Assembly (NCBI GenBank): GCA_029582155.1
Contig: CM055906.1
Coordinates: 13,926,343 to 13,990,342, forward strand
Length of the DNA stretch: 64,000 nt
DNA from: Panopea generosa
Lineage: Eukaryota > Mollusca > Bivalvia > Adapedonta > Hiatellidae
Direction of reading: 5' to 3'
Shown here piece by piece: positions 10,143 to 21,324 of this stretch. Position numbers and translations under genes: made by a program. Under the pieces are notes generated by a model. The model saw only the letters and a program-made list of their open reading frames with translations, was not told the DNA's origin and ran no database searches. Numbering within the stretch: the first letter of the stretch is position 1; the number at the start of each line of letters is the position of its first letter.

Positions 10143-11130
10143 AAAAGAAAAACGTCAGTTCTATACACGGGAGAAAGTGACATAATTTCCCGTAACATAT
10201 GTTGTTTTTTTATTACATCAAACTAAACGGCTATTACGGAATAACAGTTCATTACGCACATGTTTAATGTCCCGAAAAACAGACGTCTCGTCAATAAAGT
10301 CATACTGAACAGTCAAAAAATGAAATAATAGTTTGTATTGCATTAAACTTATGTATGCATATATTCATTTTTACTATATTGTACGTAATGTTTTTTGCTC
10401 CGAATGGTTTAGATTTTGTATTTAAAATGTCCTCTATGATTTGTGGCCCCCGGCATTTTTATTGGTAAATAACGTCTGTCATTGCATTTTGACCATGTTT
10501 TTAACATGTAACATTGTCTTTTGAAAAGTCTTAAAGTCTATTAACGAGTAGATTTAGTTTCTGTTGATGTCCGAAAATATTGAAAAATTTGGTGAATTAT
10601 TTACACCTCGTATCGAGCATCTCTGATAATGTGCTCTAAACGTTCTCGTTGATAAAATAATATCATTGGTTTAGTTATATTTGATATCCACAAAGTATCA
10701 CGATTCCATTGAAGTAACCGATAGTCGGATAATTTGCTATTTTCTTGTAATTTAAATGATGCAAAAATCAATACACATATAATACAATTACGTCAACATT
10801 TTGTACAGTTTTAACGTAAACGTCGAGTTATGCTTAGAGGTAGCATCGGCATTACCGTTGCATTACGTCTATACGCTCTTATATATTTATATAAAAGTGT
10901 ACATGTTTGAGGTAAAATGCATAATTATTTCTTCCTATAATTTCCTGTCCGATGAGACAATTGTGTTTAAATGTCCGGTGCTGATATATTTCCGTATGAT
11001 ATATGAATTTCATACTCATGCTTTCTTTTGTTTATTTTCTTTTTAATATTTTGAGGTACATATATGATTATGCATTTTTTATTACTATACTTGTTGACAT
11101 GTACAACTGACACACTATTTATGCACTACA
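10143..11130. other. No feature seen
   Basis: About 1 kb of AT-rich sequence. The 81-codon frame at 10801-11046 is hydrophobic but matches no family I recognise and starts in AT-rich sequence, so I do not call it a gene. Confidence 0.4.
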
Positions 11131-11740
11131 TCAAATCATAAAATCGGTACCGTGTATGTCCCCATTTCTCCTGATCAATTCCTGAAGCCTAGAACGCATT
11201 GGACGACACAGAGTCCTATAAACTCGACGCGGAATCAGTTCCCACTCGTAAATCAGTACATTCGTTAATTCCTGGACATTGGTTGAAGGGTTAGGACGTT
11301 GACGTATCCAACGTCCCAACACATCCCAGATATGCTCTATATGGTTACAGTTAATGGATAAAGCTGGCCACGGCAACACAGGGATGTTGTTATTGTTCAG
11401 TAAGTACATTATTACTCCGGCTTGATGCGGTGGAGCGTTATCTTGCATGAACGGAAGTCGGTCACGTTGCTGCAATATCGACAGGACCACGGGCGTAATA
11501 ATCTGATTCATATTGCTTTGCGCGTTCAAATTACCATTACAAATCACTAGCTGTGACTTAAAAACCATAACGCTGCCGCAGCTGTAACGCTCATACTCCA
11601 CATCACAAATATCTGCATAACGTTCATTACGTCGACGCGTAACCTGCCGTCGGCATTGAACAAAGTGAATCTAGACTCGTCAGAAAACAAAATCATATTT
11701 CAGTCTGCATTATTAATGTTTGAACGTGTGTTGTGGTCAC
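11131..11740 (-). pseudogene. Tc1-like transposase relic (catalytic part)
   Basis: The open segment 11131-11601 contains MQDNAPPHQAG and, 34 residues after that Asp, HIEHIWD: the second Asp and the Glu of a DD34E Tc1 triad. The usual WPALSPD segment has decayed to WPALSINCN. Upstream in another frame (about 11640-11720) is ILFSDESRF with the first Asp, preceded by a stop where a Trp is expected. A frameshift lies between SDESRF and GSVMVF. The N-terminal HTH is absent, and the similarity ends where the 18-bp tandem array begins. It is distinct from the intact Tc1 element 1 kb away (opposite strand, much diverged). Confidence 0.8.
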
Positions 11741-11741
11741 A

Positions 11742-11905
11742 TATGTAACTAAAGCACATATGTAACTAAAGCACATATGTAACTAAAAGGACACATATGT
11801 TACTAAAAGGGCATATTTTTAACTATTTAGAAAAATACCGACATAGCACAAATGTAACTAATCGGACAAATATGTAACGAAAATCCCATATGTAACTGAC
11901 ACAGG
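11742..11905. repeat. Short tandem array, about 18-bp unit
   Basis: Repeats of CACATATGTAACTAAAGCA and variants, about 8 units, becoming irregular to the right. Each unit holds the palindrome ACATATGT or a close variant. It replaces the 5' part of the neighbouring Tc1 relic. Confidence 0.8.
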
Positions 11906-12129
11906 CATGTATGTTATTACTACCATATCATATTTATGACTAACAACATGTAACATCTCAATCGCGGTGTTTATCCGGCGAAAATTGTGTATGGCGTCGT
12001 TTTAAGAAAATTCAAATAAGTACATGCATTTTTGATATATTAGTTTATCTTTATCATTTAATAAGACAGTAATACACAGTTATATACAGAGGCGCCCTAC
12101 TTATGACTTTAAAACTCCCAATAAGTAGA

Positions 12130-12312
12130 CGCTAAAACCTAATTCGGAGATTTTAAAGTCTTAAATAAATAAACTTAGTCCTTATTAGGATATGTTAAAG
12201 TCTAAAATAAAACGCTAAGTCCTAATTAGGAGAATTGCAAGTCTTCATTAAATAACTAAGTCCTAATTAGGAGAATTGGAAGTCTTCAATAAAATAACTA
12301 AGTCCTAATTAG
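12130..12312. repeat. Tandem array, about 55-bp unit, 3-4 copies
   Basis: Units of the form AAGTCCTAATTAGGAGAATT followed by an AAGTCTTCAATAAAATAACT segment. The first units are more diverged. The 10-bp palindrome CCTAATTAGG recurs in the later units. Confidence 0.8.
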
Positions 12313-12416
12313 TTTTTCTGATAGAACATTATGCATTTGCAGCTACATAAAATTAACAGTGCAACATTTTTATTTGTACGAAATATTGCGATACATGTTA
12401 ACATTAATGTATTCTA

Positions 12417-13899
12417 GCGGAAAAAAAGAAACTGTGCATGGGTAAAATGTTCATTTATCGCTCAATTTTATAAATTAAAGCTTGGAACTTTACACAGGTA
12501 AATTGTGTATCCATCTCGGTCATTTACACTGGTCAGTGCATGAGTTGCACGGGTAGTTTGTCTGTCTGGCCAACGTCTTCGTTTTCAAGTATTTGTTTGG
12601 CCAGCAGTCAATCGCAAACACGTTTGTCGCCTAAACCTGTGTAAAAGCATAGTGTTGATACCTGTAAGACACAAAACCAGCATAATTTTGAAAAACGTCT
12701 TTGATACGCCATGCCAAGGTTGAATGAAACTGACAGATGCCACGCCGTAGGCATGATTGAAGCTGGTGTACGTCATACTGACGTTGCCAGACAATTTGGT
12801 GTGCACCGAAATACTGTAAACGCCTTGTTGAGACGGTACCAACAGTTTGGGACAACCAGAGACCGGCCTCGGTCAGGACGTCCACGCGTAACGTCTAATC
12901 GCCAGGATACGTACATCCGGGTCGTTCATCTCCGTGAACGACTCAGAACTGCTACTTTGACGGCTAGAAGTATTCCTGGCCTTAGAAGAATTAGTCCCCG
13001 AACGGTACGTAATCGATTGCTTGAACGAGGCATACGTTCACGACGTCCAGCCATACGTCCTGTTCTCCAGCAACGTCATCGTGTAGCACGTTTTGCCAGG
13101 TGTAGACGACACATACACTTCACGCAACAGGACTGGGCACGTGTTCTTTTCACGGATGAGTCCAGGTTTCATCTCGACAGCAGCGACGGTCGTTCTAGAG
13201 TGTACCATCGTGTTGGTGAACGTTTCCATGACAGTTGTGTGATTCAACGACGTACATTCGGCGGAGGTAGTGTCATGGTGTGGGGTGGCATCTCATCCCG
13301 TGGCAGAACAGCTCTTGTGGTTGTGGACGGCACACTTACAGGTATCAGATACCGTGCCGAAATCATACGGCCTCACGTCATTCCATTTGTGCAGCAACGT
13401 AACGTCACGCTGCAACAGGATAACGCTCGCCCGCACGTCGCGCGGGTCGTCACCGACTTCTTGATCCAGAACAATGTGAATGTGCTGCCCTGGCCTGCAA
13501 TGTCACCGGATATGTCGCCTATAGAACACGTGTGGGATGAGATGCAGCGTCGCTTATGTCGCCTCCAAAATCAGTCGTTGACGTTACCTGACCTGTCACG
13601 TGCGCTTGTGATAATCTGGAATGGTATTCCCCAGCACAGTTGTCGCATCAATGAGGCGTCGTTGCCAAGCATGCATCGATTCCAATGGTGGACATACACG
13701 GTATTGATGAGATGAACTTTGTTTAGAGAACGTCTCTGAAAACTGATCTCTATCCAAGACGCTGCTGATGCAATAACCATATCATTTGAGCTGGTGTTGA
13801 ATAAAGGTCAGATAAAACCCTGTTGAATTTTTTTTGTGATTTCTTATATATTTTCTAAGTTATATCATATTATACCCATGCACAGTTTCTTTTTTCCGC
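12417..13899 (+). mobile_element. Tc1-like transposon, complete ends
   Basis: 1,483 bp bounded by nearly perfect inverted repeats of about 28 bp: left GCGGAAAAAAAGAAACTGTG continuing CATGGGTA, right the inverse with one fewer A in the homopolymer. TA lies immediately outside both ends (12415-12416 and 13900-13901), the expected Tc1/mariner target duplication. One long frame for the transposase fills the middle, with about 290 bp on the left and 180 bp on the right outside it. An AATAAA lies at 13800. Near-identical ends and an almost unbroken frame indicate recent insertion. Confidence 0.93.
12711..13715 (+). CDS. Tc1-family DD34E transposase, frameshifted at the C-terminus
   Basis: Nuclear cut-and-paste transposase of 334 codons, close to the family norm. 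Residues 1-45 form the first helix-turn-helix (DVARQFGVHRNTV), GRPR at 56-59 is the AT-hook-like linker, and a second HTH follows at about 70-110. The catalytic residues are D149 (LFTDESRF), D237 (LQQDNARPH) and E272 (SPIEHVWDE); 34 residues separate the last two, as in Tc1. GGGSVMVWGG is at 184-193. The start ATG gives the usual MPRLNE opening. After Gln308-His309-Ser310 the frame departs from the family. The +1 frame reads SMRRRCQACI then GGHTRY and stops at 13705-13707, so an extra T near 13640-13641 probably shifted the last 20 or so residues. Whether this abolishes activity is unknown. Confidence 0.93.
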   Translation: MPRLNETDRCHAVGMIEAGVRHTDVARQFGVHRNTVNALLRRYQQFGTTRDRPRSGRPRVTSNRQDTYIRVVHLRERLRTATLTARSIPGLRRISPRTVRNRLLERGIRSRRPAIRPVLQQRHRVARFARCRRHIHFTQQDWARVLFTDESRFHLDSSDGRSRVYHRVGERFHDSCVIQRRTFGGGSVMVWGGISSRGRTALVVVDGTLTGIRYRAEIIRPHVIPFVQQRNVTLQQDNARPHVARVVTDFLIQNNVNVLPWPAMSPDMSPIEHVWDEMQRRLCRLQNQSLTLPDLSRALVIIWNGIPQHSCRINEASLPSMHRFQWWTYTVLMR

Positions 13900-13901
13900 T
13901 A

Positions 13902-15660
13902 GTATATTTAAAATGTTTATTTCTTAATGTTAAATTTATTTGTTTTCATTGTAGTTTTTATAACAAAGTTGTGTAAAATAAATAATTAATACTGTTGTAA
14001 TCAAATATATTACGGAAACTCATTTATCATGTACAAACCTTGAATATTATATAAACTACATGTATTTTTAAGATACGTTGTAAACCACTAGGTGAAAGAA
14101 GCAGTCCAACATTTTTTGTACGAAAAGCTTGAATATTATATGAGATTCGTGTATTTTTCGATGCATCCGTATCAAGTTGGTTCTTGCTCTTTGATTGACC
14201 TTTATTAATTGCAAATTGTAGATCAGTTAGTTTATCAGGTATTACAAAACTGACTTGTAAATTATTGTTTTGTTTTATTCGAGACAGGTAAATGGATACA
14301 CTGTATTAAAAACACTCAAATTATGTATAAATAAAATGGTTTTGATCCATGCAACTAATACATAATATCTACTTAACCACTTAGCTGACGCGATAATTAT
14401 CTGGTTATCAAGTTAACTAGCGTGATAGGATTTTCGTTACGATAAATATCTTAACTCGGAAAGTTGCCTATTAACTGCTTTGCAACTGCTACCACATATC
14501 AACTTATATTGACTAGATATCTAGATAAGATTTGCGATACCGCTTAGTTAACTGAATAACTTGATAATATTCGTGTTATCAAATATTAAGTATTTTAAAT
14601 ACTTTGGTACTTACTCAACAAATTCATTAAATTAACTACATGTAGTTACGAAAATCTTGCCTAGATGGCTAATTAATATATTATGTTGGTATGTGGTGAC
14701 AGTTGCAAAGCTATTGAAGCGTATATGGGATATACTGATTACGTGTTCATGTAGGGTAAATCATGCTATGCTATGTCGACATGCCTTGATAGAACATAAC
14801 ATTTAGTCATAATTTATATTCTTTTGGCTATATAATATCACTTTCGCTACTTACATTTTGCGACATACTTACATGTACTTATCTCTGGGACATATATTTT
14901 CCGGACATTTTCATAATAAGGATATGTCGACATATATAAACACTTCTTTTCGAGAAATATCGCGCTTTGCCGATATATAAAGGGTTTAGCGGTATAACTT
15001 TTCCCTGATTATGTATATCATCATAGTATTCTGACATACATTTTGACCACATTGACACGTGAACCACGTGTACCTATATTCACAAGTTGCTAGAAATCTC
15101 CTCCAATTACATGCAATTACAGCCGCTGGCGTAGACACAATGGAAATGGTAATTTATTATTATATTTTACTATTTTAAATTGTTTAATATTTTTTTCGCC
15201 AGACTTGATAGAATTGTTCCCGTGTATGCGTAAGTATTTTTCCAGACCTTGAAGTCAAATTTACTATCAATAACTTGATAGTAATGTGTTATTGTGGAAA
15301 ATTAATAAAATTTCGTCTGTTTTTTTCCTTCTTAGGATAAAACATATTGTTTGCGGATCAAAAGTATTTCTCTTGAATTGTCAACACACTGTCAACAGAA
15401 GTGTATACTTGTTTTTTTCTTATCACGTGCTATCACATGTTTGAAGGTCATTTTAGCAGAAACATACGGTGGGTGGGGAAGCTGTAACACATGTTATTTG
15501 AGGGGACGGGTGTAGGGGAGGCAATTTTGGTCTGGGCCGATAAGGATTACTAAGTTATCGAATACTTATGCTTGATCATGATTATGTTTGTGCTCTTTGC
15601 AAGTCATTATAATGCAATTTAAACATTTTAGCAGGAATCGAAGAAAACATTCTTATTGCA
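13902..15660. other. No feature seen
   Basis: About 1.75 kb of AT-rich sequence. A faint repeat of TTGAATATTATATgA(A/G) followed by GTGTATTTTT occurs at about 14039 and 14128. There is no coding signature; the 62-codon minus-strand frame near 14879 has no family resemblance. Confidence 0.4.
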
Positions 15661-15676
15661 AGTTATGCGTTTTTTG

Positions 15677-15677
15677 A

Positions 15678-15709
<32 letters not shown>

Positions 15710-15760
15710 GATTATCATAATCATTATATTGAGAACGATACCAATGATGATGATGATGCT
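15677..15760. repeat. (GAT)n microsatellite, interrupted
   Basis: Two GAT/ATG trinucleotide runs (about 15677-15712 and 15741-15760) separated by TCATAATCATTA sequence. Confidence 0.9.
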
Positions 15761-16036
15761 TCACCACCAAAATATCTGTTTATATATACATCCATGTAAC
15801 ACATGCAAACCTTGACATAATATTCCCATCTATAAATACAATACTTTCTATTAAATTTACAAAATATATATATATATATAAATTATGGATAACCGATTAT
15901 TAGTTATTTTTGTATCTCTATTTCAGTTTTGTGTTTCCTGGTACTTACAATGATTGAACCAGTTACAGTGGCTATTTCAAATAAGTACAAAGATGATGAG
16001 CTATTACTATAGACAGTCATACCTGGAAGAATATTT

Positions 16037-16285
16037 GTGGATTCATGCTTTTTTACACAATATAGTAGTCAGTTTAAGTCATTGAAACGGATCATCAAAC
16101 GGCTGGAACTTCAGAAACGTAATGTGTCATTTACATTACCAGATGTTGTAAGTGCCATAAGGACAGAGTTGTTTAAAAAAAATATTAATCCTGAAGACGT
16201 GGATTTGAGAGCTCGGCATCGATTGCGCCGTCGAGCTTACTAAAACAAATGACCGAATTATAGTATACACACTGATGGTTATGAC
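16037..16285 (+). pseudogene. Integrase-core (rve-type) transposase-like fragment
   Basis: The frame reads SLKRIIKRLELQKRNVSFTL, resembling the HTH start of animal integrase-core proteins (TLKRRLK..GL.RRN). It then passes directly to NPEDVDLRARHRLRRRAY, normally found just before the catalytic core. After two in-frame stops (16241-16243 and near 16250) the same frame continues PNYSIHTDGYDR, which matches the P.....WH.DGYDKL opening of the DDE core, first Asp included. The usual GYR.MWR segment between the two blocks is missing and the rest of the core is absent. A broken relic. The exact family (retroviral-like integrase or Ginger/ISL-like) is not settled. Confidence 0.6.
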
Positions 16286-16485
16286 AGACGACAGATAATT
16301 GTATCCAATGTCGGAATGCACGGTTAAATAACTCAATTTCTATAGACATTTCTGTTCCTTTACACTACAACCATATTTATTAAAGATAAATATACACACA
16401 TTTCGAGTTGCAATGACCAGATGAAGGGTTTCTTCACATAGGCTTGAAGTAAAAAATGGTAGATGGAAGCAACCGAGCACACATT

Positions 16486-16872
16486 GAGTACTCAAGGATT
16501 CGAGTCAATATCCATGTAATACTAATGAATATTCAGATTTATTACATGACCTACCGGTGCAGAAGTACTCCAGGATCCGAGTCAATATCCATGTAGGAAT
16601 AATGAATATTCAGATTTATCACATGACCTACCGGTGCAGAAGTACTCCAGGATCCGAGTCAATATCCATGTAAGAATTATGACTATTCAGATTTATCACA
16701 TAACCTACCGGTGCAGGAATACTTCAGGATCCGAGTCAATATACATGAAAGAATAATGAATATCCAGATTTATCACACGACCTGCCGGTGCAGGAGTACT
16801 CCAGGATCCATATCAATATTTAGGTAAGACTAATTCATATTCAGATTTATCACATGACCAAACGGTGCAGGA
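16486..16872. repeat. 77-bp tandem array, 5 units
   Basis: AGTACTCCAGGATCCGAGTC recurs at about 16487, 16564, 16641, 16718 and 16795 with a strict 77-bp period. Each unit also holds GAATATTCAGATTTATCACA and CTACCGGTGCAG. Short palindromes (AGTACT, GGATCC, GAATATTC, ACCGGT) are conspicuous. The array ends precisely where the mariner relic begins. Confidence 0.92.
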
Positions 16873-16873
16873 A

Positions 16874-18122
16874 TGATGTTTGAAATGTAGTGCGTATTTG
16901 CCTTCTATCCATTAATAACTTGCTGAAATCGCTTATGTCTTCATTTCAAAGCCCCAAAGTACTCTCCTCTGTTAGAAATACTTACTTTGAGTTTGTGGAT
17001 ACATTTACGGAAAGCGTCATGGTAGGCTGATATATAAGGAACTGGTTTACGGCAGAACCGAGAACATGCCGTGACCCCTAACTACGGCCAAAGAAGATTT
17101 TTTTTTTATTTTGTGAAAAAGAAAGAAGTCACATGGGGCAAGCTCTTGGGAAATAAGCGGGTTGTGGTAGTACTGTAACATTTTTCTCAGATTTAACAAA
17201 ATCCGTTACAAAGCCAGAGGTGTGCGCTTGGGCATTGTCAAGCAAGAGGTGTACATGTTTGAATCCAGTGACTTGGCGACGTTTTAACTTCAGTTTTAGT
17301 AGTACCACTTCACGATTGTACCTTCCAGTCACATTTTTACCCTTGTTTACCGGTACCTGTATTGTTAAACCTTCAATATATAAGAATATTGCATAAAGAG
17401 TCTTCTGTAAACTCAAGGTCCGTTTTGGCAATGACTGGTCTTCTGTCATGTTTGATGACCCATAGTTTGTTCCCAACATTACGCACTGGCTCGAAATAGC
17501 ATACCCAGGTTTTGTCACCAGTGACAAAATTTGTAAATTGTCTTTGGTTATATCAGGGAACATTTTAAGCAGTTTTTGGCAGTGCCTTCATTTGGTCGTC
17601 ATTAAATAAGTGGGACACTCGCCTAACAGAAATTCCCTAAACTTTCATGTTTTTTCTCTGAACGAAACGAACTGAAGATAGAAAGATACCTGTAATGCGT
17701 GCTATGACACACACATTATATCGCTCATCATTTTGAAAAACTTCTGCTGTATTTGGCCAACCAGATTTTGACACAAGAAACAATTTTCTTTTTCCATCTA
17801 CTGACACTTTCGTCAACACATACTCACTTGTGATTTCATCAAAATATATTTTTGAGGACTACCGAGTTTAGTACGAACTTTGATATAAGGTCGGATTTCC
17901 CCCATTAATTGCTACTTGTTTCCCAACCATGTTTACAACAGTGATCAACGGTTGCCTATATTGAAATGACTGTAACTCTGGAAACCCCTGTTTCAGCATA
18001 TACATATATAACCATAGGGTAGAAATTTATAAGAGCTATCAATGTGTATAAATATCGATGTAAAATGTCACCTGCATTATGCGCGACTTATAGATACACA
18101 ATACATTTTGAACAACCCTCCT
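16874..18122 (-). pseudogene. Near full-length mariner transposon relic
   Basis: On the minus strand the N-terminus MGEIRPYIKVRTKLG begins near 17906. NDERYNVCVIARITGIFLSS follows in the HTH region, then VTGDKTWVCYFEPVR (first Asp) near 17500, KTLYAIF...VTGRY, GFKHVHLLLDNAQAH (second Asp), LAPCDFFLF (third Asp, other frame) near 17120, GSAVNQFL and finally YHDAFRKCIHKLK near 17000. These blocks lie in different frames, with at least three frameshifts and a stop, and part of the HTH is lost. Ends near 18122 (AACAACCCTCCTAG) and 16874 (TGATGTTTGAAATGTA) look like a mariner terminal repeat, giving a length close to the usual 1.3 kb. It belongs to the same broad group as the transposase domain of vertebrate SETMAR. 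Confidence 0.82.
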
Positions 18123-18940
18123 AGGCGCAAAAAAATTCAACTAATGTTATAGCGCTTCATTGTTATTAACAACTACAAATTAACACCATCCCAAACAATT
18201 TAAGCTGATGTAAACAAATCAGATTGACGTCATAATAAAACTTTGTATTAGTTATAAATTGTTATCAACAATCACATATTTGCATATTCCTACTCAATCA
18301 AATCTAATGTGATAGTGTTTTCATGTTTCATGCCTGAACACTTGCACTTTAACATCATCTAAATCAAAATAATTAAGGACAAATAATAATACTATATTGT
18401 TTTTACGTTACTATATATATAATAGATAAGTGTGTAGATAAGCTTTTACTCTGTAATAAATATGAATATAAAATTCTAGGATACAAAGCACAAGTTTCAG
18501 GATCTAACTGTCATAACGGGGGATAAAATGTATGCTGAAATAGATGGAAAATTGTGGAGCATCTATGAAAGTGCAGCGGCATGTAGTTGTGCCAATGATG
18601 CAACTTTCAGCATCAATACCGGGTTGATCGTAAATCCATCTGTAGGTTTAATTTCACTTATACTCCATTACAGATAATAAAACTGTATGCAATGCTGCCC
18701 TTTCAAAATTCGGCTTTCTCTAAAAACAAGCCAAACTATGTTACGCATAATTATATATACTGCGCCAATACCAATAATAAAGGGAGATTTTCAATCAGCA
18801 ATATGGCTTACCCATTCCTTCAGTATATTTAGAAAATAAATATTCGTATCAATTAATCTAGGACTGGTGTTAAGTCGGTTGTTTACTTTGTTTCATTTAA
18901 GCATATCATTTTAATTCCTATAATAGTTTATTAAATATTT
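18123..18940. other. No feature seen
   Basis: AT-rich, non-repetitive, with no coding signature. Confidence 0.4.
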
Positions 18941-18948
18941 TGGAAAAT

Positions 18949-19318
18949 GTATTTCTTTCAAAGGACACACGTATCTACTTTAACTTCCATTTGCATTTCA
19001 AACCATTTTTACACTATACATTTCATATTTCACTTTCATATTTTACCTTAATTGTGTGTCTGTTGAGGAAGAAGAGCGTGCAGTATTTTGTGAAAGTATA
19101 TATAAAAAAGTTACTTTAGGTTGAAAGTTGTATTTCTTTTAAAGAACTCACGGCAATGACGGAGTATAGTTTTACTTCTGTTTGCATATCAAATCAATTT
19201 TTGCACTAGAAAAGTCATATGAACATTTATTGTATGCTTTCATATTGTACCTATATTGTGTTTCTACAGAGGAAGAGCGTGCACTATTTTATGAAATTAT
19301 ACAATAAAATTGTTACTA
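18949..19318. repeat. Two-copy tandem duplication, 180-bp period
   Basis: TGTATTTCTTTCAAAGGAC at 18949 and TGTATTTCTTTTAAAGAAC at 19129 start two diverged copies. Both continue through a TTTGCAT(T/A)TCAAA(C/T)CA segment and end with a GAGGAAGAGCGTGCA segment and ATGAAA/GTGAAA. The 62-codon frame at 19219-19407 is within and beyond the second copy and is not a gene. Confidence 0.8.
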
Positions 19319-19409
19319 AACGTGTATGGAGAAATAGCAGTTGGGAGTCGATATTTTTTGGGAAGCATGCTCGTATTCCTCCAGTCAAAACAACCCGTCT
19401 CAACTAATA

Positions 19410-20180
19410 CACACTTTTGCCATACACGTTCAGTAACCTTTAACATCTCAATACGCAATACCAACTTTTCCTCACGGTAACATGATTTTTACACTTAAAA
19501 ATAGTTCAAAGTGGTTTTGATTTCTTGCTGCAGATGTGTAGACGAAACGTTGGCATAGCATCACCTGCAATAAGACATCACATTAACATTAATTTTATAG
19601 AATTTCAACATATGCATGAATTAATGAGCATTTGAGGGCTTCTTTTTCCAAAAAAACTCTCCGGATGACACTGCACCCTCTTTTAAAAAGAGCTGGCCAA
19701 TCTACAAGGTATTTTGCATTTTTGCGTTCCTGTTATGTAAAAAAAAATATATATATTTTTTCAAAACATCGTTAGTAGAATTATTTTTTTAACCATGGAA
19801 ATCTTCATCTTATATAGAAAAAAGATCTTATCTGAATCTATATATTTAAACAGAAAAAGACAAAACTTCATCAAACTGTGATGTCACGCTAGTTCTAAAA
19901 TAACTGATTTTACAAATGCAACACTTTAGTTGTTTTTTTACTAAACAGAAGTGTTGAGTGAAAATTATGAAATATATTTTACGGATATTAAGTGATTAAA
20001 ATATAAATTATATATCACATTGTGTGTCTTCCATGAATAAAGATCTGCGAAAGTTATTCCCCTTTCCAAAATAGCAATGATATACAGAGTATGAAAACAT
20101 TTCAAATTTACAACTTGTTGATATATTGACATAATCAATTTACTTGAAGTAATGATAAACGTGTTTTGATAAATAATTTG
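19410..20180. other. No feature seen
   Basis: AT-rich sequence with short homopolymers. The 123-codon minus-strand frame at 19965-20336 runs through the poly-T tract and is AT-driven. Confidence 0.4.
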
Positions 20181-20186
20181 ATTGGT

Positions 20187-20188
<2 letters not shown>

Positions 20189-20217
<29 letters not shown>
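20189..20217. repeat. Poly-T tract
   Basis: About 29 consecutive T. On the minus strand this could be the poly-A tail of a retrotransposed sequence, but nothing recognisable lies beside it. Confidence 0.9.
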
Positions 20218-20220
<3 letters not shown>

Positions 20221-20639
20221 ATCACCTTTTTTGCTTTGCTCAAAATGGAAATATTATATAGAATGACATTATACACTAGCAAAAATGTATTTGTATGTTT
20301 TGATTTGATGTTAATTGCACAATATTTAAAATACATAAAGAAAGAAAATGAAATTACAGAAATAAAAGAATAATTCCTAATACGTTTATTTTCTCAAAGT
20401 CAAGGGCCCAAACCCCATTCCCAAAAGTGCAAGCGAGAGCCCTTAAGTATATTAAGGATATTCCGTTTAACAACTTATATTGTATTTTCTCTCTGTAGAG
20501 TTACTGATTCAATCCCTTTATTCATGATTATTGTTGCTTGTAAATTCATGTTTTATGTACAGTGGCTATTTTCGAACAATATTGTGAGAATGCAAGATTT
20601 TTCTCGGTCCTCGGATAATCAACAAATCAGCGCAACCTG

Positions 20640-20830
20640 TGGGGGTAAATGCGGTGGCTGTGAGCTAGATCGAGACCTTTCTCTAAGTGCTTACGACGCA
20701 GAAGGTGAGAGTTGTCATAGTCGTTGGTTCGATCCCCAAGCGGGTCATACCAAAGATTTTTAAAAACTTCCCCGCTTGGCGCTCACCTTAATCATAGAGA
20801 ATAGTTCTAGGTCTGGTCAGCTCAACAACA
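20640..20830 (+). mobile_element. Diverged SINE family 1 copy, 3'-truncated
   Basis: A tRNA-like head (B box GTTGGTTCGATCCCC) is followed by CATACCAAAGATTTTTAAA, CTTCCCCGCTTGGCGCTCA and AGTTCTAGGTCTGGTC, which align to the family-1 body. The GACTGGGTGGGG part onward is absent. The 79-codon frame across it is a shadow. Confidence 0.75.
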
Positions 20831-21002
20831 TTTGCATATGAAGTCACAAAATTCCGTAATGTTATCTCTTTGATACAAATTATGTGTATGAAAATAGAAG
20901 AAAATTACTTATTTCAAGTGGATTTAAAAAAATGCATGTTATTGAATTACATGTATAAAGAATATGGGACATATATACCAGATAAAATGTAAATGGATTA
21001 TC

Positions 21003-21031
21003 GCCCCCCCCCCCCCCCCCCCACCCCCACT
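21003..21031. repeat. Poly-C tract
   Basis: About 19 C, an A, then more C. A long G/C homopolymer stands out in this AT-rich window. Confidence 0.9.
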
Positions 21032-21114
21032 TTTGAATCCATAGAGTGACGACCCGCGCATTGCGCTAAAATAGATTGATTTTAAATAAGTGCAATTTTA
21101 CTCGAAAGTATATA

Positions 21115-21180
21115 TCAGCCTCGGTAGCTTAGAGGTTAGCGACGTCGCACTGGAACCTGATTGTCGTGAGTCAGCAGTGT
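21115..21180 (+). mobile_element. Degenerate tRNA-like SINE head
   Basis: GCCTCGGTAGCTTAGAGGTTAG fits a tRNA-type A-box region. The B-box part (TTGTCGTGAGTCAGCAG) is decayed. No SINE body follows. Confidence 0.4.
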
Positions 21181-21324
21181 AACCATAATCTATAACACAT
21201 ATAGTATATATAAATAGTTTCAATTATCAAACTTAACACTTGTTTAAAACATACCATTATGTATTTCTCCATAGTTTTGTTTTTCATTTAGAGTGTTAGT
21301 CAATGTTTAATTTTCCATTTCAGA

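Noticed and set aside
13038-13780. Other frames over the Tc1 transposase
   Set aside because: Shadows of the transposase gene in other frames.
19965-20336. 123-codon minus-strand frame
   Set aside because: Contains a poly-Lys run from the poly-T tract and AT-driven composition.
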